DNA from: Bacteroidota bacterium
GTDB taxonomy: Bacteria; Bacteroidota; Ignavibacteria; UBA10030; UBA8401
Length of the DNA: 64,000 bases
Assembly: GCA_021796215.1 (NCBI GenBank)
Contig: JAJYOK010000012.1
Coordinates: forward strand, 28,303 to 92,302
Direction of reading: 5' to 3'
In this document: positions 18,210 through 26,198 of the stretch, piece by piece
How the letters are laid out: every line of letters starts with the position of its first letter
Numbering within the stretch: the stretch's first letter is position 1
The notes under the pieces: generated by a model
Databases searched by the model: none
Told to the model about the DNA's origin: nothing
The model's input: the letters and a program-made list of their open reading frames with translations, nothing else
Translations under genes and position numbers: made by a program

Positions 18210-18768
18210 TTTTTTCTTCTATAATCTCGGCAGAAAAAATAAAAATACGCGCCGTCGGTTTTTTCCATGTATCGCGCGGGACGCCTGCTTTTACACATGT
18301 CTCTTCAAGAAATTGCTCGCGATCCCAGTGATATTTTTCAGCAACTTGCGGCAAAAGAAGTCCGCGATGGGCGCCTGCTTCAATTAATAGTCCATGTTTG
18401 CCAATTTGAATTTCCTGTATATCACTGATTTTCTGAAGCGGAGAAAGTGCTGAGATTTCGACACGAATATCCGCAAGTTCATTTTCAACGACAGGGTAAA
18501 ACCGAAAATCATCTGCAGCGACTTTCCACGCGATCTCAGTGACAGTTTCTTTTAACGAACGCGCTGATTCGATGTATCCCAAACATCCGCGAAGTTCGCC
18601 GCTCTTATACAGTGTCACAAAAGCGCCGCCGTGTTGAAGGAGCTGCGGAGTTCTACTGCCCGAAGCAGCAATTTTTTCTATTGCTGTTTCCGGCTTTCCG
18701 TTTGCACGCCCGCTCACCGCTTCTCGCGCAATGCGAATCAGCTCTTTCCGTTCTTCTGGTGTGAACAT
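18202..18768 (-). CDS. amrA: AmmeMemoRadiSam system protein A (AMMECR1 family)
   Basis: Encodes 188 residues from the ATG at 18768; an in-frame TTG at 18831 would add 21 residues not typical of the family. Landmarks are FTPEERKELIRIAREAV, GAFVTLYKSGELRGCLGYI with the invariant LRGC(I/L)G motif, VEISALSPLQKI, and LLLPQVAEKYHWDREQFLEETC near the C-terminus. Its stop overlaps the start of the MEMO gene, so A and B are translationally coupled. The family's substrate is undefined. Confidence 0.9.
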   Translation of the reverse strand: MFTPEERKELIRIAREAVSGRANGKPETAIEKIAASGSRTPQLLQHGGAFVTLYKSGELRGCLGYIESARSLKETVTEIAWKVAADDFRFYPVVENELADIRVEISALSPLQKISDIQEIQIGKHGLLIEAGAHRGLLLPQVAEKYHWDREQFLEETCVKAGVPRDTWKKPTARIFIFSAEIIEEKND

Positions 18769-18877
18769 AGGCACCCCGGGTTGGGGATTCCTTTTCACAA
18801 AAATATCCAAATCATTCGTTAGTTTCAACAAACGTGATTACCCGCTGCCATTTGCTTCTGATAAAAAAACTACAAAA

Positions 18878-18910
18878 AACCCTGCGAAGGCGCCGAACCT
18901 TCGCAGGGTT
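18878..18910 (-). terminator. Intrinsic terminator after the lipoprotein gene
   Basis: AACCCTGCGAAGG and CCTTCGCAGGGTT form a perfect 13-bp stem around a seven-base loop. On the minus strand it is followed by TTTTTTGTAGTTTTTTT. It ends the transcript coming from the lipoprotein at 18931-19986 and separates the TonB cluster from amrA. Confidence 0.9.
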
Positions 18911-18930
18911 AGTGCTGTGAAAAACTTCCG

Positions 18931-19986
18931 TCACTTAAGCTTCAATGAGTTCAAGCTTTTCTCGAAAATCGGCCAATAGTCGGCTTCCATCGGCTGGTAC
19001 CATGTAAACATCACACGATAGAATTTGTTATCCTTTACTGTGAAGTAAACGCGGCGTGCAATTTTAGGTGCGGGCGACGATACTAAATATTTTGCCGGAT
19101 TGCCGTCAATTGTGGCGTCGCCGGTTGATTTCGGTTTGAACATTCCTTTATTCTGATCGAAGATTTTATTAACGTCCCATTTATTGGCGGAACGAACATC
19201 AAGTTCAATCGTGCAATCCTGACGATACCCTGCAAAGGCGATTGCGAAAATCTGGTCACCTTGCTTCGCCGGAAGCTTATATTCAAAGTTGTCAGGATAC
19301 TTCATCTCGATAAAATCATTTGCAAAGGTTGTCAACGTTTGCGACGGCTTCGTTTCATCAACCGCGTTGGTTTTGGAAGTTTTCAATTTCGGCAGTTTGA
19401 TCGAAGAAAGAATTGTATCGAAGACGGCACTGTAAAGATTGTACGCATCATTGAAACCGGCAAAGTTCACATAGAAGAAAACGCTGTCGCGCATTACCAT
19501 CGTTCGGCGGCCATAAATAGCAAGTTTTGAACTGAACTTTGTCTTATACGGAACTTCTATTCCTGTTTCGCCTCCGAGCGTTCCGGGCTGCTCCTGACCG
19601 ATCTGACTGTTATAATCTGCAAACCTCTGCTTTGCCTCTACAACGAATGAATCAAGGGACGTTGTGCCGGCATCTTTGAATTTTTCAAAACCGAACGTCA
19701 CTTCAACACCGTCGGGACCTTGAGCAGCCGGGTCAGAGTAAATATTGTAAAAACGCGTAGCGGCTTCTTGTGAAGAATACAACCGAATCCGGTTTGCCTC
19801 GGCATTGACAAGCCAGCCTTTCGGGTACTGCAATTCAAATCCATAAAACGGATCCTGATACAGCGTCCACTCTTTTACCTCAGGAGGCTTCGGTTTGCTG
19901 CACGACGAAAGGGCAAATGCAACGACAGTGCATGCAGCGATTACCACAGCAGTTTTTGAGAACAGACTTTTCACAAAACATCTCAT
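18931..19986 (-). CDS. Predicted lipoprotein with PsbP-like repeats
   Basis: Encodes 351 residues. The signal ends in the lipobox ALSSC, giving a lipid-anchored cysteine near residue 29. Two related halves can be traced: LYQDPFYGFELQYPKGWLV near residue 42 and FANDFIEMKYPDNFEYKLP near 225, each followed by beta-rich sequence, as in PsbP-like or DUF1795-type domains. The last gene of the TonB/ExbBD run, it has its own terminator. Function unknown; a periplasmic or outer-membrane-facing binding role is inferred from the lipid anchor. Confidence 0.75.
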   Translation of the reverse strand: MRCFVKSLFSKTAVVIAACTVVAFALSSCSKPKPPEVKEWTLYQDPFYGFELQYPKGWLVNAEANRIRLYSSQEAATRFYNIYSDPAAQGPDGVEVTFGFEKFKDAGTTSLDSFVVEAKQRFADYNSQIGQEQPGTLGGETGIEVPYKTKFSSKLAIYGRRTMVMRDSVFFYVNFAGFNDAYNLYSAVFDTILSSIKLPKLKTSKTNAVDETKPSQTLTTFANDFIEMKYPDNFEYKLPAKQGDQIFAIAFAGYRQDCTIELDVRSANKWDVNKIFDQNKGMFKPKSTGDATIDGNPAKYLVSSPAPKIARRVYFTVKDNKFYRVMFTWYQPMEADYWPIFEKSLNSLKLK

Positions 19987-20056
19987 ACGTCACCTTTATT
20001 GTTTGATGTTGGTATTCGTTGATGAAATTCTTGTAGAAGCATTGCTATGTCTTGTA

Positions 20057-21781
20057 TCAGCTTCCTTCGAGGTCTTTTAATTCTTTTCTTGCTTTTTCAT
20101 TCCGGGGGTTCAGTTTGAGTACATATTTATATTCTTCAATTGCCTTTTTGCGGTACGCCGTTACTTCGTCCGGCGACAAGGTTTTAATTGTGCGTGCCAA
20201 ATTGTACATCTGCGCTAAAAACAAATGAAGTTCGTCATCTTTTTTATTCTTCGGCTCATACGTTACAGCCTTTTGCAGATGCTCGATTGCAGCGACATAT
20301 TCTTTGCTCGTAAAATCCAACACCGCCAGTGATCGGTACACATCGACACGAATGGGATCATATTTCTCCGCCGCACCGCCTGTCGTATCGGCTGTCTGTA
20401 AACTATCCATCACCTTCAGCACGGCATTGTATGTTTGTATTTCCTGCGCGAGCGAATCTTCCGCGTGGTACATTCTGCCGAGGTACATATACCCTTGCGG
20501 GTAGTCGGGTTTAAGCTCGACTACTTTTTTGTACATCGTTTTCGCTGTATCAAATTTGCCGATCATGCTGTACGAGAACCCGCCATAAAACAGTGCGCTT
20601 ATATTATTTGGAGCAAAAGACAGAATTTTAGAATATTCTGTCGCGGCTTTCTCAAAATCCCTTCGTGCAACATAAATCGCTGCAAGCTCAACCGACGCGT
20701 CGGCCGACAACGAGTCCAACGTATTTGCCTTCTCAAAACTCTCCACGGCATTGAGAGTGTCTTTTTGGTCCAAATATGTTTTGCCCATGCGCACGAAATC
20801 TCCATACGTCAGAGAATCCGCCGGCAGGCTTTTGTATAAGGCGAGCGACTGTGTGCTATCTCCAGCCTCGAATAAAGAATGCGCAAGCATCGGTTTCAAA
20901 TCAAAATGTGTCGGGAAAAATTTCGTGGCTCGCTGCAAGGCAGGAGCAGCGTCCTTGTAATAGCGAGAGATGTACAGTGACCGTGCATAGTTTTCCCACG
21001 CCACAGCATTTGTATCAACCAGCTTCACATACATCCCAAAAAAGCGCGCTGATTCCCGGTACAGCTTTGCACGGTAATATAAATCTGCAAGCTCGTAAAT
21101 GACGGAGGCGTTCTTTGGATCAAGATCGATCGCTTTCTGAAACTCCTGTGCCGCTTCGTTGTACTGCCTGTTCTTATAATACGCTTTCCCTAATTTTGTT
21201 CTGATAACGGCGGAGTTGGGGGAAAGATCGGCGGCCTGTTTCAAATATTGAACAGCAAGCACTCCTATATTCTGCCTGCCATACGCTTCAGCCAATCCGA
21301 TATACGCATCAGCAAAAGCACTGTCATCATCCTTCGCTCTGGAGAAATAGATAATCGCCTTGTCGAGAGAATCGGCATTGAGATACGCTTCACCAAAGGC
21401 ATTCGGAATTGCAGGATTTTTTTTGTCAACTTTTGCCGCTTCGTCAAATTTCTTTGCGGCGTCATCCCAACGTCCGATTTTAGCATACAGTTTCCCAAGT
21501 GAGAGAAGATTGGGGACATATTCGTCATTGAAGTCATAAGCGCGCTCAAGAAATGTCCGGGCGGAATCAAGCACTCCTTTTTCCCAGTATGCTTCACCAA
21601 GATAATAATTTGCCTCAGCGTTCCGCGGCGCCGCTTCCTGAGCCTTCTTGAAATTGGCAATTGCTTCATCATACGATTTCTTTGCGAGCGCTTCCTTTCC
21701 CGAGGAAAGAAAATCCTGAGCCAACAGGAAAGAAGGAACGATTATGGCAAGAAAAAAAACGGTTTTAGCATTTTGCATCAT
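20057..21781 (-). CDS. Large exported TPR protein of the TonB cluster
   Basis: Encodes 574 residues. A signal peptide (VFFLAIIVPSFLLAQ) precedes about fourteen canonical tetratricopeptide repeats, for example AEANYYLGEAYWEKGVLDSA, AVIRTKLGKAYYKNRQYNEA and EKARKELKDL at the end. Such proteins form superhelical scaffolds. It follows the PstS-like gene by 18 bases. ExbB-ExbD-ExbD-TonB-PstS-TPR order is a recurring arrangement in Bacteroidota, so it may dock to the TonB complex in the periplasm. No catalytic motif is present. Confidence 0.88.
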   Translation of the reverse strand: MMQNAKTVFFLAIIVPSFLLAQDFLSSGKEALAKKSYDEAIANFKKAQEAAPRNAEANYYLGEAYWEKGVLDSARTFLERAYDFNDEYVPNLLSLGKLYAKIGRWDDAAKKFDEAAKVDKKNPAIPNAFGEAYLNADSLDKAIIYFSRAKDDDSAFADAYIGLAEAYGRQNIGVLAVQYLKQAADLSPNSAVIRTKLGKAYYKNRQYNEAAQEFQKAIDLDPKNASVIYELADLYYRAKLYRESARFFGMYVKLVDTNAVAWENYARSLYISRYYKDAAPALQRATKFFPTHFDLKPMLAHSLFEAGDSTQSLALYKSLPADSLTYGDFVRMGKTYLDQKDTLNAVESFEKANTLDSLSADASVELAAIYVARRDFEKAATEYSKILSFAPNNISALFYGGFSYSMIGKFDTAKTMYKKVVELKPDYPQGYMYLGRMYHAEDSLAQEIQTYNAVLKVMDSLQTADTTGGAAEKYDPIRVDVYRSLAVLDFTSKEYVAAIEHLQKAVTYEPKNKKDDELHLFLAQMYNLARTIKTLSPDEVTAYRKKAIEEYKYVLKLNPRNEKARKELKDLEGS

Positions 21782-21799
21782 GTGAGCGACCTCGACGAG

Positions 21800-22732
21800 T
21801 TATTGAGACTGAATATGAACAAGACGAACGGGCATCGTTGCAGGAACCAATCCGCTCGACAAAAATAATTTCTGCCCCGGCGCACTTGCAATAAATGCTG
21901 TAATACCGAGTGAAACGCCTGTAGTTTTATCATTTCTAAATATGTAAATCGTCCGCCGCAACGGATAATAATCTCTGTAAATATGCGCTTGCAATGGAGG
22001 GAAATATTCGAGCTTCGTTGATGTAGAATCGCGCGTGAACTTCGGATCGCCGACAGCGACTATACGGGTTTTGGGGGGCGTGTTGTCAACCCATGCCTGT
22101 GCTACAAAACCGATGGCGTTAGCATGTTGTTCGACATACTCGATCACTTTTTCATTCGATTCACACGGCATCACCACCGGAGCAAACGGCTTGCCTTCGG
22201 TAATGCGGGAGTTGATGTATTCATACATTCCTGAATTCGGCCCGCCCATTGCTACGATGATGCGATTCGAATTTCTTTTGACTCCGACATCCGACCATAC
22301 TTTGAGTGTACCAAGGAGAATCTCTTTCAACTGCTCTACAGTAATTTCCGTAAGAGCATTCTGCTCGTTCACCAATACTATGGCGCCGTCGTACGCAACT
22401 TTATATGTCTCTACATCCAAGGAATATTTTTTGATAACGCTGCGCTCTTCATCATTCAAGTCGCGTGCAATAGCAATCACCTTCACACTGTCATTCAGGA
22501 GCTGCACAATGGCATCGCGGGTTGATGATTGAAGAAGTGTAACATGTGCTTTTTCGTATGAACCCTGAAACTCATCCACCTCTTTTCTAATCACCGGATA
22601 GATGTCATCCGACGCAATCATCGTTACATGGCCCCGCGTCGGCAGGTCCTTCTGAGATTCCTGACATCCACTGCCGAATACAAAAAGCAGAGCGCACAAA
22701 AAAAAGAGTTTAGAGATAGCGGCTGTCTTCAT
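21800..22732 (-). CDS. PstS-like substrate-binding lipoprotein
   Basis: Encodes 310 residues. A lipobox (FGSGC) anchors it at about residue 23. The mature sequence follows the phosphate-binding PstS fold: TMIASDDIYPVIRKEVDEF, DGAIVLVNEQNALTEITVEQL, the anion-loop equivalent GGPNSGMYEYINSR, and YPLRRTIYIFRN. Four genes away is TonB rather than the Pst permease, which is encoded without pstS at 40219. It may feed phosphate to that permease or have a separate sensing role. Its first 23 bases overlap the end of the small membrane protein gene. Confidence 0.85.
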   Translation of the reverse strand: MKTAAISKLFFLCALLFVFGSGCQESQKDLPTRGHVTMIASDDIYPVIRKEVDEFQGSYEKAHVTLLQSSTRDAIVQLLNDSVKVIAIARDLNDEERSVIKKYSLDVETYKVAYDGAIVLVNEQNALTEITVEQLKEILLGTLKVWSDVGVKRNSNRIIVAMGGPNSGMYEYINSRITEGKPFAPVVMPCESNEKVIEYVEQHANAIGFVAQAWVDNTPPKTRIVAVGDPKFTRDSTSTKLEYFPPLQAHIYRDYYPLRRTIYIFRNDKTTGVSLGITAFIASAPGQKLFLSSGLVPATMPVRLVHIQSQ

Positions 22733-22928
22733 GTCTTTGCTGCAGTTTCAAACGCAACGTTATGAAACGATAAATTCCGTACAAGATCAGCACCATACCG
22801 AACATGATGCGAAACTTCTGCGGAATATATGGTGGCAGCAAAATTCCCCACAGAACAATGATGCCACAAAGAAAAACACCTATGGAAATTACATAGCCGG
22901 CATAGAGCAACAACTTACCTGGCTCCAT
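22710..22928 (-). CDS. Small two-TM membrane protein in the TonB cluster
   Basis: Encodes 72 residues. Two hydrophobic helices are evident (LLLYAGYVISIGVFLCGIIVLW and MFGMVLILYGIYRFITL), then a charged tail (KLQQRHEDSRY). It starts eight bases after the TonB stop and overlaps the PstS-like start by 23 bases, which points to coupling inside the operon. No family is recognised. Confidence 0.7.
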   Translation of the reverse strand: MEPGKLLLYAGYVISIGVFLCGIIVLWGILLPPYIPQKFRIMFGMVLILYGIYRFITLRLKLQQRHEDSRYL

Positions 22929-22935
22929 TACAGCA

Positions 22936-23664
22936 CTATTTTCCCTGATTCAATCTGAACTTAAACGGAATCGAGACCCACACTGCTACCGGTCCATTAT
23001 TCATGACAGCGGGAGTAAAGACCCACTTCATTGCAGCATCAATAGCAGGTTGATTAAATAATTCGGCATCAGATTTCTGAACTATAGCTTTTACCGGCTT
23101 TCCTTCCTTATCGACCCAAATTTTTACCCAGACAGTTCCTTCCACACCGGCGCGCCGGGCAATTTCCGGGTACGGCGGTTCAACTTGCTTAATCGGAACC
23201 GGTTGTTTTTCAACAGGAACAAAATCCGGCGGCGGTCCATTATCTATGATGTCATTTTGAATGACGGGAGGTGCACCGCTTCCGGTTCCTTCCGTAGCTG
23301 CGCTTGGCTGTGCAGCCATCTCTGTTTGTGTTGCAATAGTTGCCTCGGGACTAATTTCCGCATCCGGTACAGGAACCGGCGTGCCGACTGTCGGCTTTGC
23401 GGCCGGTGCAGAAACCGAAACTGCCGGCGCAGCCTGAGAGTTTTCTATAGAAGGAGGCGGGCCAAGGTCGCTATACTTGAGTATGCGAACCGTATAAACC
23501 GGCTCATCATCTTTGGACAGATAAACGCCAAGATAATATGCGCCGATGGCAGCTAAATGAATAGCTATCGCAACGATCAACCCGCGCATTGCATGCTTCT
23601 GGTACAACCCGCGCAGTTCCGTCGCTCCATATTTCGAGGCAAGACTTGCTAATTCAGCAACCAT
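22936..23664 (-). CDS. TonB family energy transducer
   Basis: Encodes 242 residues. An N-terminal helix (GLIVAIAIHLAAIGAYYLGVYL) anchors it in the inner membrane. A Pro/Ala-rich periplasmic spacer follows, then the C-terminal TonB domain with VEPPYPEIARRAGVEGTVW, VDKEGKPVKAIVQKS and AAMKWVFTPAV. It passes energy from the ExbB/ExbD proton channel to outer-membrane transporters or other complexes. It lies downstream of exbB and two exbD genes on the same strand. It is longer before the membrane segment than E. coli TonB. Confidence 0.93.
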   Translation of the reverse strand: MVAELASLASKYGATELRGLYQKHAMRGLIVAIAIHLAAIGAYYLGVYLSKDDEPVYTVRILKYSDLGPPPSIENSQAAPAVSVSAPAAKPTVGTPVPVPDAEISPEATIATQTEMAAQPSAATEGTGSGAPPVIQNDIIDNGPPPDFVPVEKQPVPIKQVEPPYPEIARRAGVEGTVWVKIWVDKEGKPVKAIVQKSDAELFNQPAIDAAMKWVFTPAVMNNGPVAVWVSIPFKFRLNQGK

Positions 23665-23722
23665 GATAAATCACTCCTTACATCCTCCGCCACCAACGAT
23701 ACAACATGGCGGATTTTCAATA

Positions 23723-24211
23723 TTAAACATTACTGATCAACTTTTTATCAGCATCAAGCATTGGGGCAAGGCTAAAGCGTGTAATATCAGCAAGGTTCAA
23801 TTTGTCCATGATATCCACCATCTCGCCATACTTGCCTTTGCGATCAACTTTGATAAGAGTAATCAATTTCGGATTTGCACGATTTTTTTCCGCAAGCGTC
23901 TTGCCTAAGTCAGCCAGTGCTATCTTTTGCGGTTTGTCCGTTCCGATGTTCCAATAAATCGTGCCGTCTTCTGCAACCCGCAGCGTCAGCAAATTCGATT
24001 CCGCCACCTCTACTGAAGCATCACTCGGCGGCAAATTGATTTCCATTGTCTGAGGTTTGCTAAATTGTGTTGTCAACATAAAAAATGTCAGCAACAGAAA
24101 CGCGACATCAACCATCGGCGTCATGTCTATGCGAACGCCTACACGGCGCTTCTTGTGTTTCTTGCCGTGCTTTGCTTTGCCTCGCGACTGTTGTACATCT
24201 ACTTCTGCCAT
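23723..24211 (-). CDS. exbD: ExbD/TolR family biopolymer transport protein (second copy)
   Basis: Encodes 162 residues. A basic N-terminus (KHGKKHKKRRVGVRI) leads into the single TM helix MTPMVDVAFLLLTFFMLT, with the proton-conducting aspartate of the family. The periplasmic domain ends with KLNLADITRFSLAPM. It is paralogous to the adjacent exbD, sharing the same TM motif and the same terminal pattern. Two ExbD copies per ExbB are common in this phylum. Confidence 0.93.
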   Translation of the reverse strand: MAEVDVQQSRGKAKHGKKHKKRRVGVRIDMTPMVDVAFLLLTFFMLTTQFSKPQTMEINLPPSDASVEVAESNLLTLRVAEDGTIYWNIGTDKPQKIALADLGKTLAEKNRANPKLITLIKVDRKGKYGEMVDIMDKLNLADITRFSLAPMLDADKKLISNV

Positions 24212-24223
24212 AGGATAAATTCC

Positions 24224-24694
24224 TTATTTATTATCCCTGCTTAAATCTGTAACAAGATTGAAGCGGGTAATGTTCACCTTTTGAAGGACATTCATTACAT
24301 CTTCGATGACGCCATACTCGCCGTCTTTGTCCGCTTTAATCACAGTACGCAATTTTGGATTGTTAATGCGGGCCTGGACCAACAGATTCGACAAATCTGT
24401 GAGATTAACTTCCCTGGCCTGTTTGAATTTATATTCTGCTCCAAACAGTTTCTCACGGAGAACAGGTGAATCAAGTCCGAGAAAAATTCTCCCATCTTTA
24501 CTTACAGTAATAATCATCACATCAGATTCCGGCATCTTGAATGCCGAATGCGAATCGGGAAGAGCTATTTCAACCGTTTCCGGCGGCTTGAACGACGTCG
24601 TCAACATGAAGAACGTAAGCAACAGAAACGCGACGTCCACCATAGGAGTCATATCGAGCTTTACGCCGACTCTCCGCTTTTTGATTTTTGGCAT
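24224..24694 (-). CDS. exbD: ExbD/TolR family biopolymer transport protein (first copy)
   Basis: Encodes 156 residues. The anchor is KKRRVGVKLDMTPMVDVAFLL with the conserved aspartate. Periplasmic sequence ends VNITRFNLVTDL. It starts 18 bases after exbB and precedes the second exbD by 12. It forms the ion-driven stator with ExbB. Confidence 0.93.
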   Translation of the reverse strand: MPKIKKRRVGVKLDMTPMVDVAFLLLTFFMLTTSFKPPETVEIALPDSHSAFKMPESDVMIITVSKDGRIFLGLDSPVLREKLFGAEYKFKQAREVNLTDLSNLLVQARINNPKLRTVIKADKDGEYGVIEDVMNVLQKVNITRFNLVTDLSRDNK

Positions 24695-24712
24695 ACCGCG
24701 ATACTCGCTTTC

Positions 24713-25444
24713 TTACGATTTCTTTTCATGTTGAGTTTGGAGAAGCTGCATCACATTGTAGCTCGCCTCATCAATCATGTAAGTCAAATTATCAATTTTC
24801 GTTACGAAGAAGTTGTATGCAACAATTGCGCTGATAGCCGCAAATAGTCCGCCGGCGGTATTGATCAAGGCTTCCGAGATACCGACTGATAATTGAAGAG
24901 CATCTACGGCGCCTGCATGAGAAAGAGCGGTGAACGCGCGGATCATTCCGATAACCGTTCCGAGCAAACCGACCATTGTTGAGATTGATGCAATGGTTGA
25001 AATTGCAACAAGATTTTTTTCAAGAATCGGCATTTCAAGCATGGTCGCCTCTTCGATCACACGTTGAACTTCCGTCATCTGATCTTTTCTGTCCATATCT
25101 TTATCTTTGGAAATAAACCGAAAGCGGTCAAGTCCGGTACGCACAATGTTCGCCAAAGAACCGCGCTGCTGATCGCACGCTGCAATTGCGGCATCAACAT
25201 TGCCTTCTGAAAGATGTTTCTCAACGGAAGCGACGAACTTCGACAGCGGTGCTTTTCCCTGGGCTTTTTTGATAGAAAGGATACGTTCAACAATGAACGT
25301 GATGACCATGATGGACAGCGTGAGCAACAAGATAACCAGCGGACCTCCCTCACGGATAAAATCTGGCAACAGGTAAAAATAGATGCCAAATGAGAGCGCT
25401 AATGCGACAATCAAAAGAACAGTGATGAACGTTCCCTGTTTCAT
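24713..25444 (-). CDS. exbB: ExbB/TolQ/MotA family proton channel
   Basis: Encodes 243 residues with three TM helices. The family core is present: ISTIASISTMVGLLGTVIG (TM2), followed by MIRAFTALSHAG and LINTAGGLFAAISAIVAYNFF (TM3). The N-terminal helix is FGIYFYLLPDF and the cytoplasmic region carries a helical KKAQGKAPLSKFVASVEKHL. It conducts protons to power TonB. Confidence 0.95.
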   Translation of the reverse strand: MKQGTFITVLLIVALALSFGIYFYLLPDFIREGGPLVILLLTLSIMVITFIVERILSIKKAQGKAPLSKFVASVEKHLSEGNVDAAIAACDQQRGSLANIVRTGLDRFRFISKDKDMDRKDQMTEVQRVIEEATMLEMPILEKNLVAISTIASISTMVGLLGTVIGMIRAFTALSHAGAVDALQLSVGISEALINTAGGLFAAISAIVAYNFFVTKIDNLTYMIDEASYNVMQLLQTQHEKKS

Positions 25445-25501
25445 AAAGAGGACTCCTTGTAAATAAAATAAGTAGATTAACTAATAGTTATTTTTCTTTG
25501 T

Positions 25502-25846
25502 TTAAGAGAAACTTGCTACCGCCTCCATGCGGTCACCTTCAATCTGGAAAATCATTGAAAGCTTTGTTACGATAAAAATATTGTTGATGCTTTTGTTCAC
25601 ATTGCACAAGATAACTTTTCCGCCGCGATTCGCGTACGACGTATGCGCCGATACCAACACACCGATGGCGGTGGAATTCATATAGGTAACTTTTCCGAGG
25701 TCAACAATAAGCTTTTTGTTTTCCTTTTTCAGAAGATCATTAACAGCCTCGCGAAGCTCGTCCGTTTCGTCGCCGCCGACAAGCGAACCTTTAGGTTCAA
25801 GGATCGCAACTTTACCTTCGTTCAGAAGAGTAATTTTGAGTTTCAT
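25502..25846 (-). CDS. STAS-domain protein (anti-sigma factor antagonist type)
   Basis: Encodes 114 residues. A single STAS domain with the signature LIVDLGKVTYMNSTAIGVLV places the phosphorylatable serine at Ser58. SpoIIAA-type proteins bind an RsbW-like kinase or another partner depending on that phosphorylation. It heads the ExbB/ExbD/TonB run with AAAGGA before its ATG. No kinase or sigma factor is encoded in the window, so the partner is elsewhere. Confidence 0.88.
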   Translation of the reverse strand: MKLKITLLNEGKVAILEPKGSLVGGDETDELREAVNDLLKKENKKLIVDLGKVTYMNSTAIGVLVSAHTSYANRGGKVILCNVNKSINNIFIVTKLSMIFQIEGDRMEAVASFS

Positions 25847-26075
25847 ACACTAGTCCTTTTTGTGAATGCAAACTTAGAACATGGTTTGCAGATTTTCTAT
25901 TTCTCGCTGCCGTTAAAACTATGGAACGCCTCTGCGATGGACCGCAATCAACATAAAAACCGATTCAACACATCGCTGATGTCAAGTTCCCTGCGAGGCA
26001 GCAGGAGTGATGACGAACTTCACAACTACTTTCGTGCAACGGATTTAACGCTCCGCTCTCCTTTTCAATATCCGT

Positions 26076-26104
26076 AAGATAAAGAGATAGTTTTCAAGTT
26101 GCAA
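26076..26104 (-). promoter_or_regulatory. Candidate sigma-70-like promoter of the STAS-ExbBD-TonB run
   Basis: On the minus strand TTGCAA (26104-26099) is followed 17 bp later by TATCTT (26081-26076). Transcription would begin near 26069 and give a leader of about 220 bases before the STAS ATG. The gene-free stretch 25847-26198 holds this promoter and two short stems (CCTGC/GCAGG near 25990, ACATC/GATGT near 25975); nothing else was recognised in it. Confidence 0.45.
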
Positions 26105-26166
26105 TAAGAAATTTTGATTTTTTTGGGCAACCACTCTCACAAACGTTTCCAAAAAATTCAATGAAA

Positions 26167-26194
26167 GGCAGAAAAGTAATGACCGGATTCTGCC
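26167..26194 (-). terminator. Probable terminator after the pseudo-caspase gene
   Basis: GGCAGAA and TTCTGCC form a seven-bp stem just past the stop at 26199, followed on the minus strand by TTTCATTGAATTTTTT. Confidence 0.45.
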
Positions 26195-26198
26195 AATC

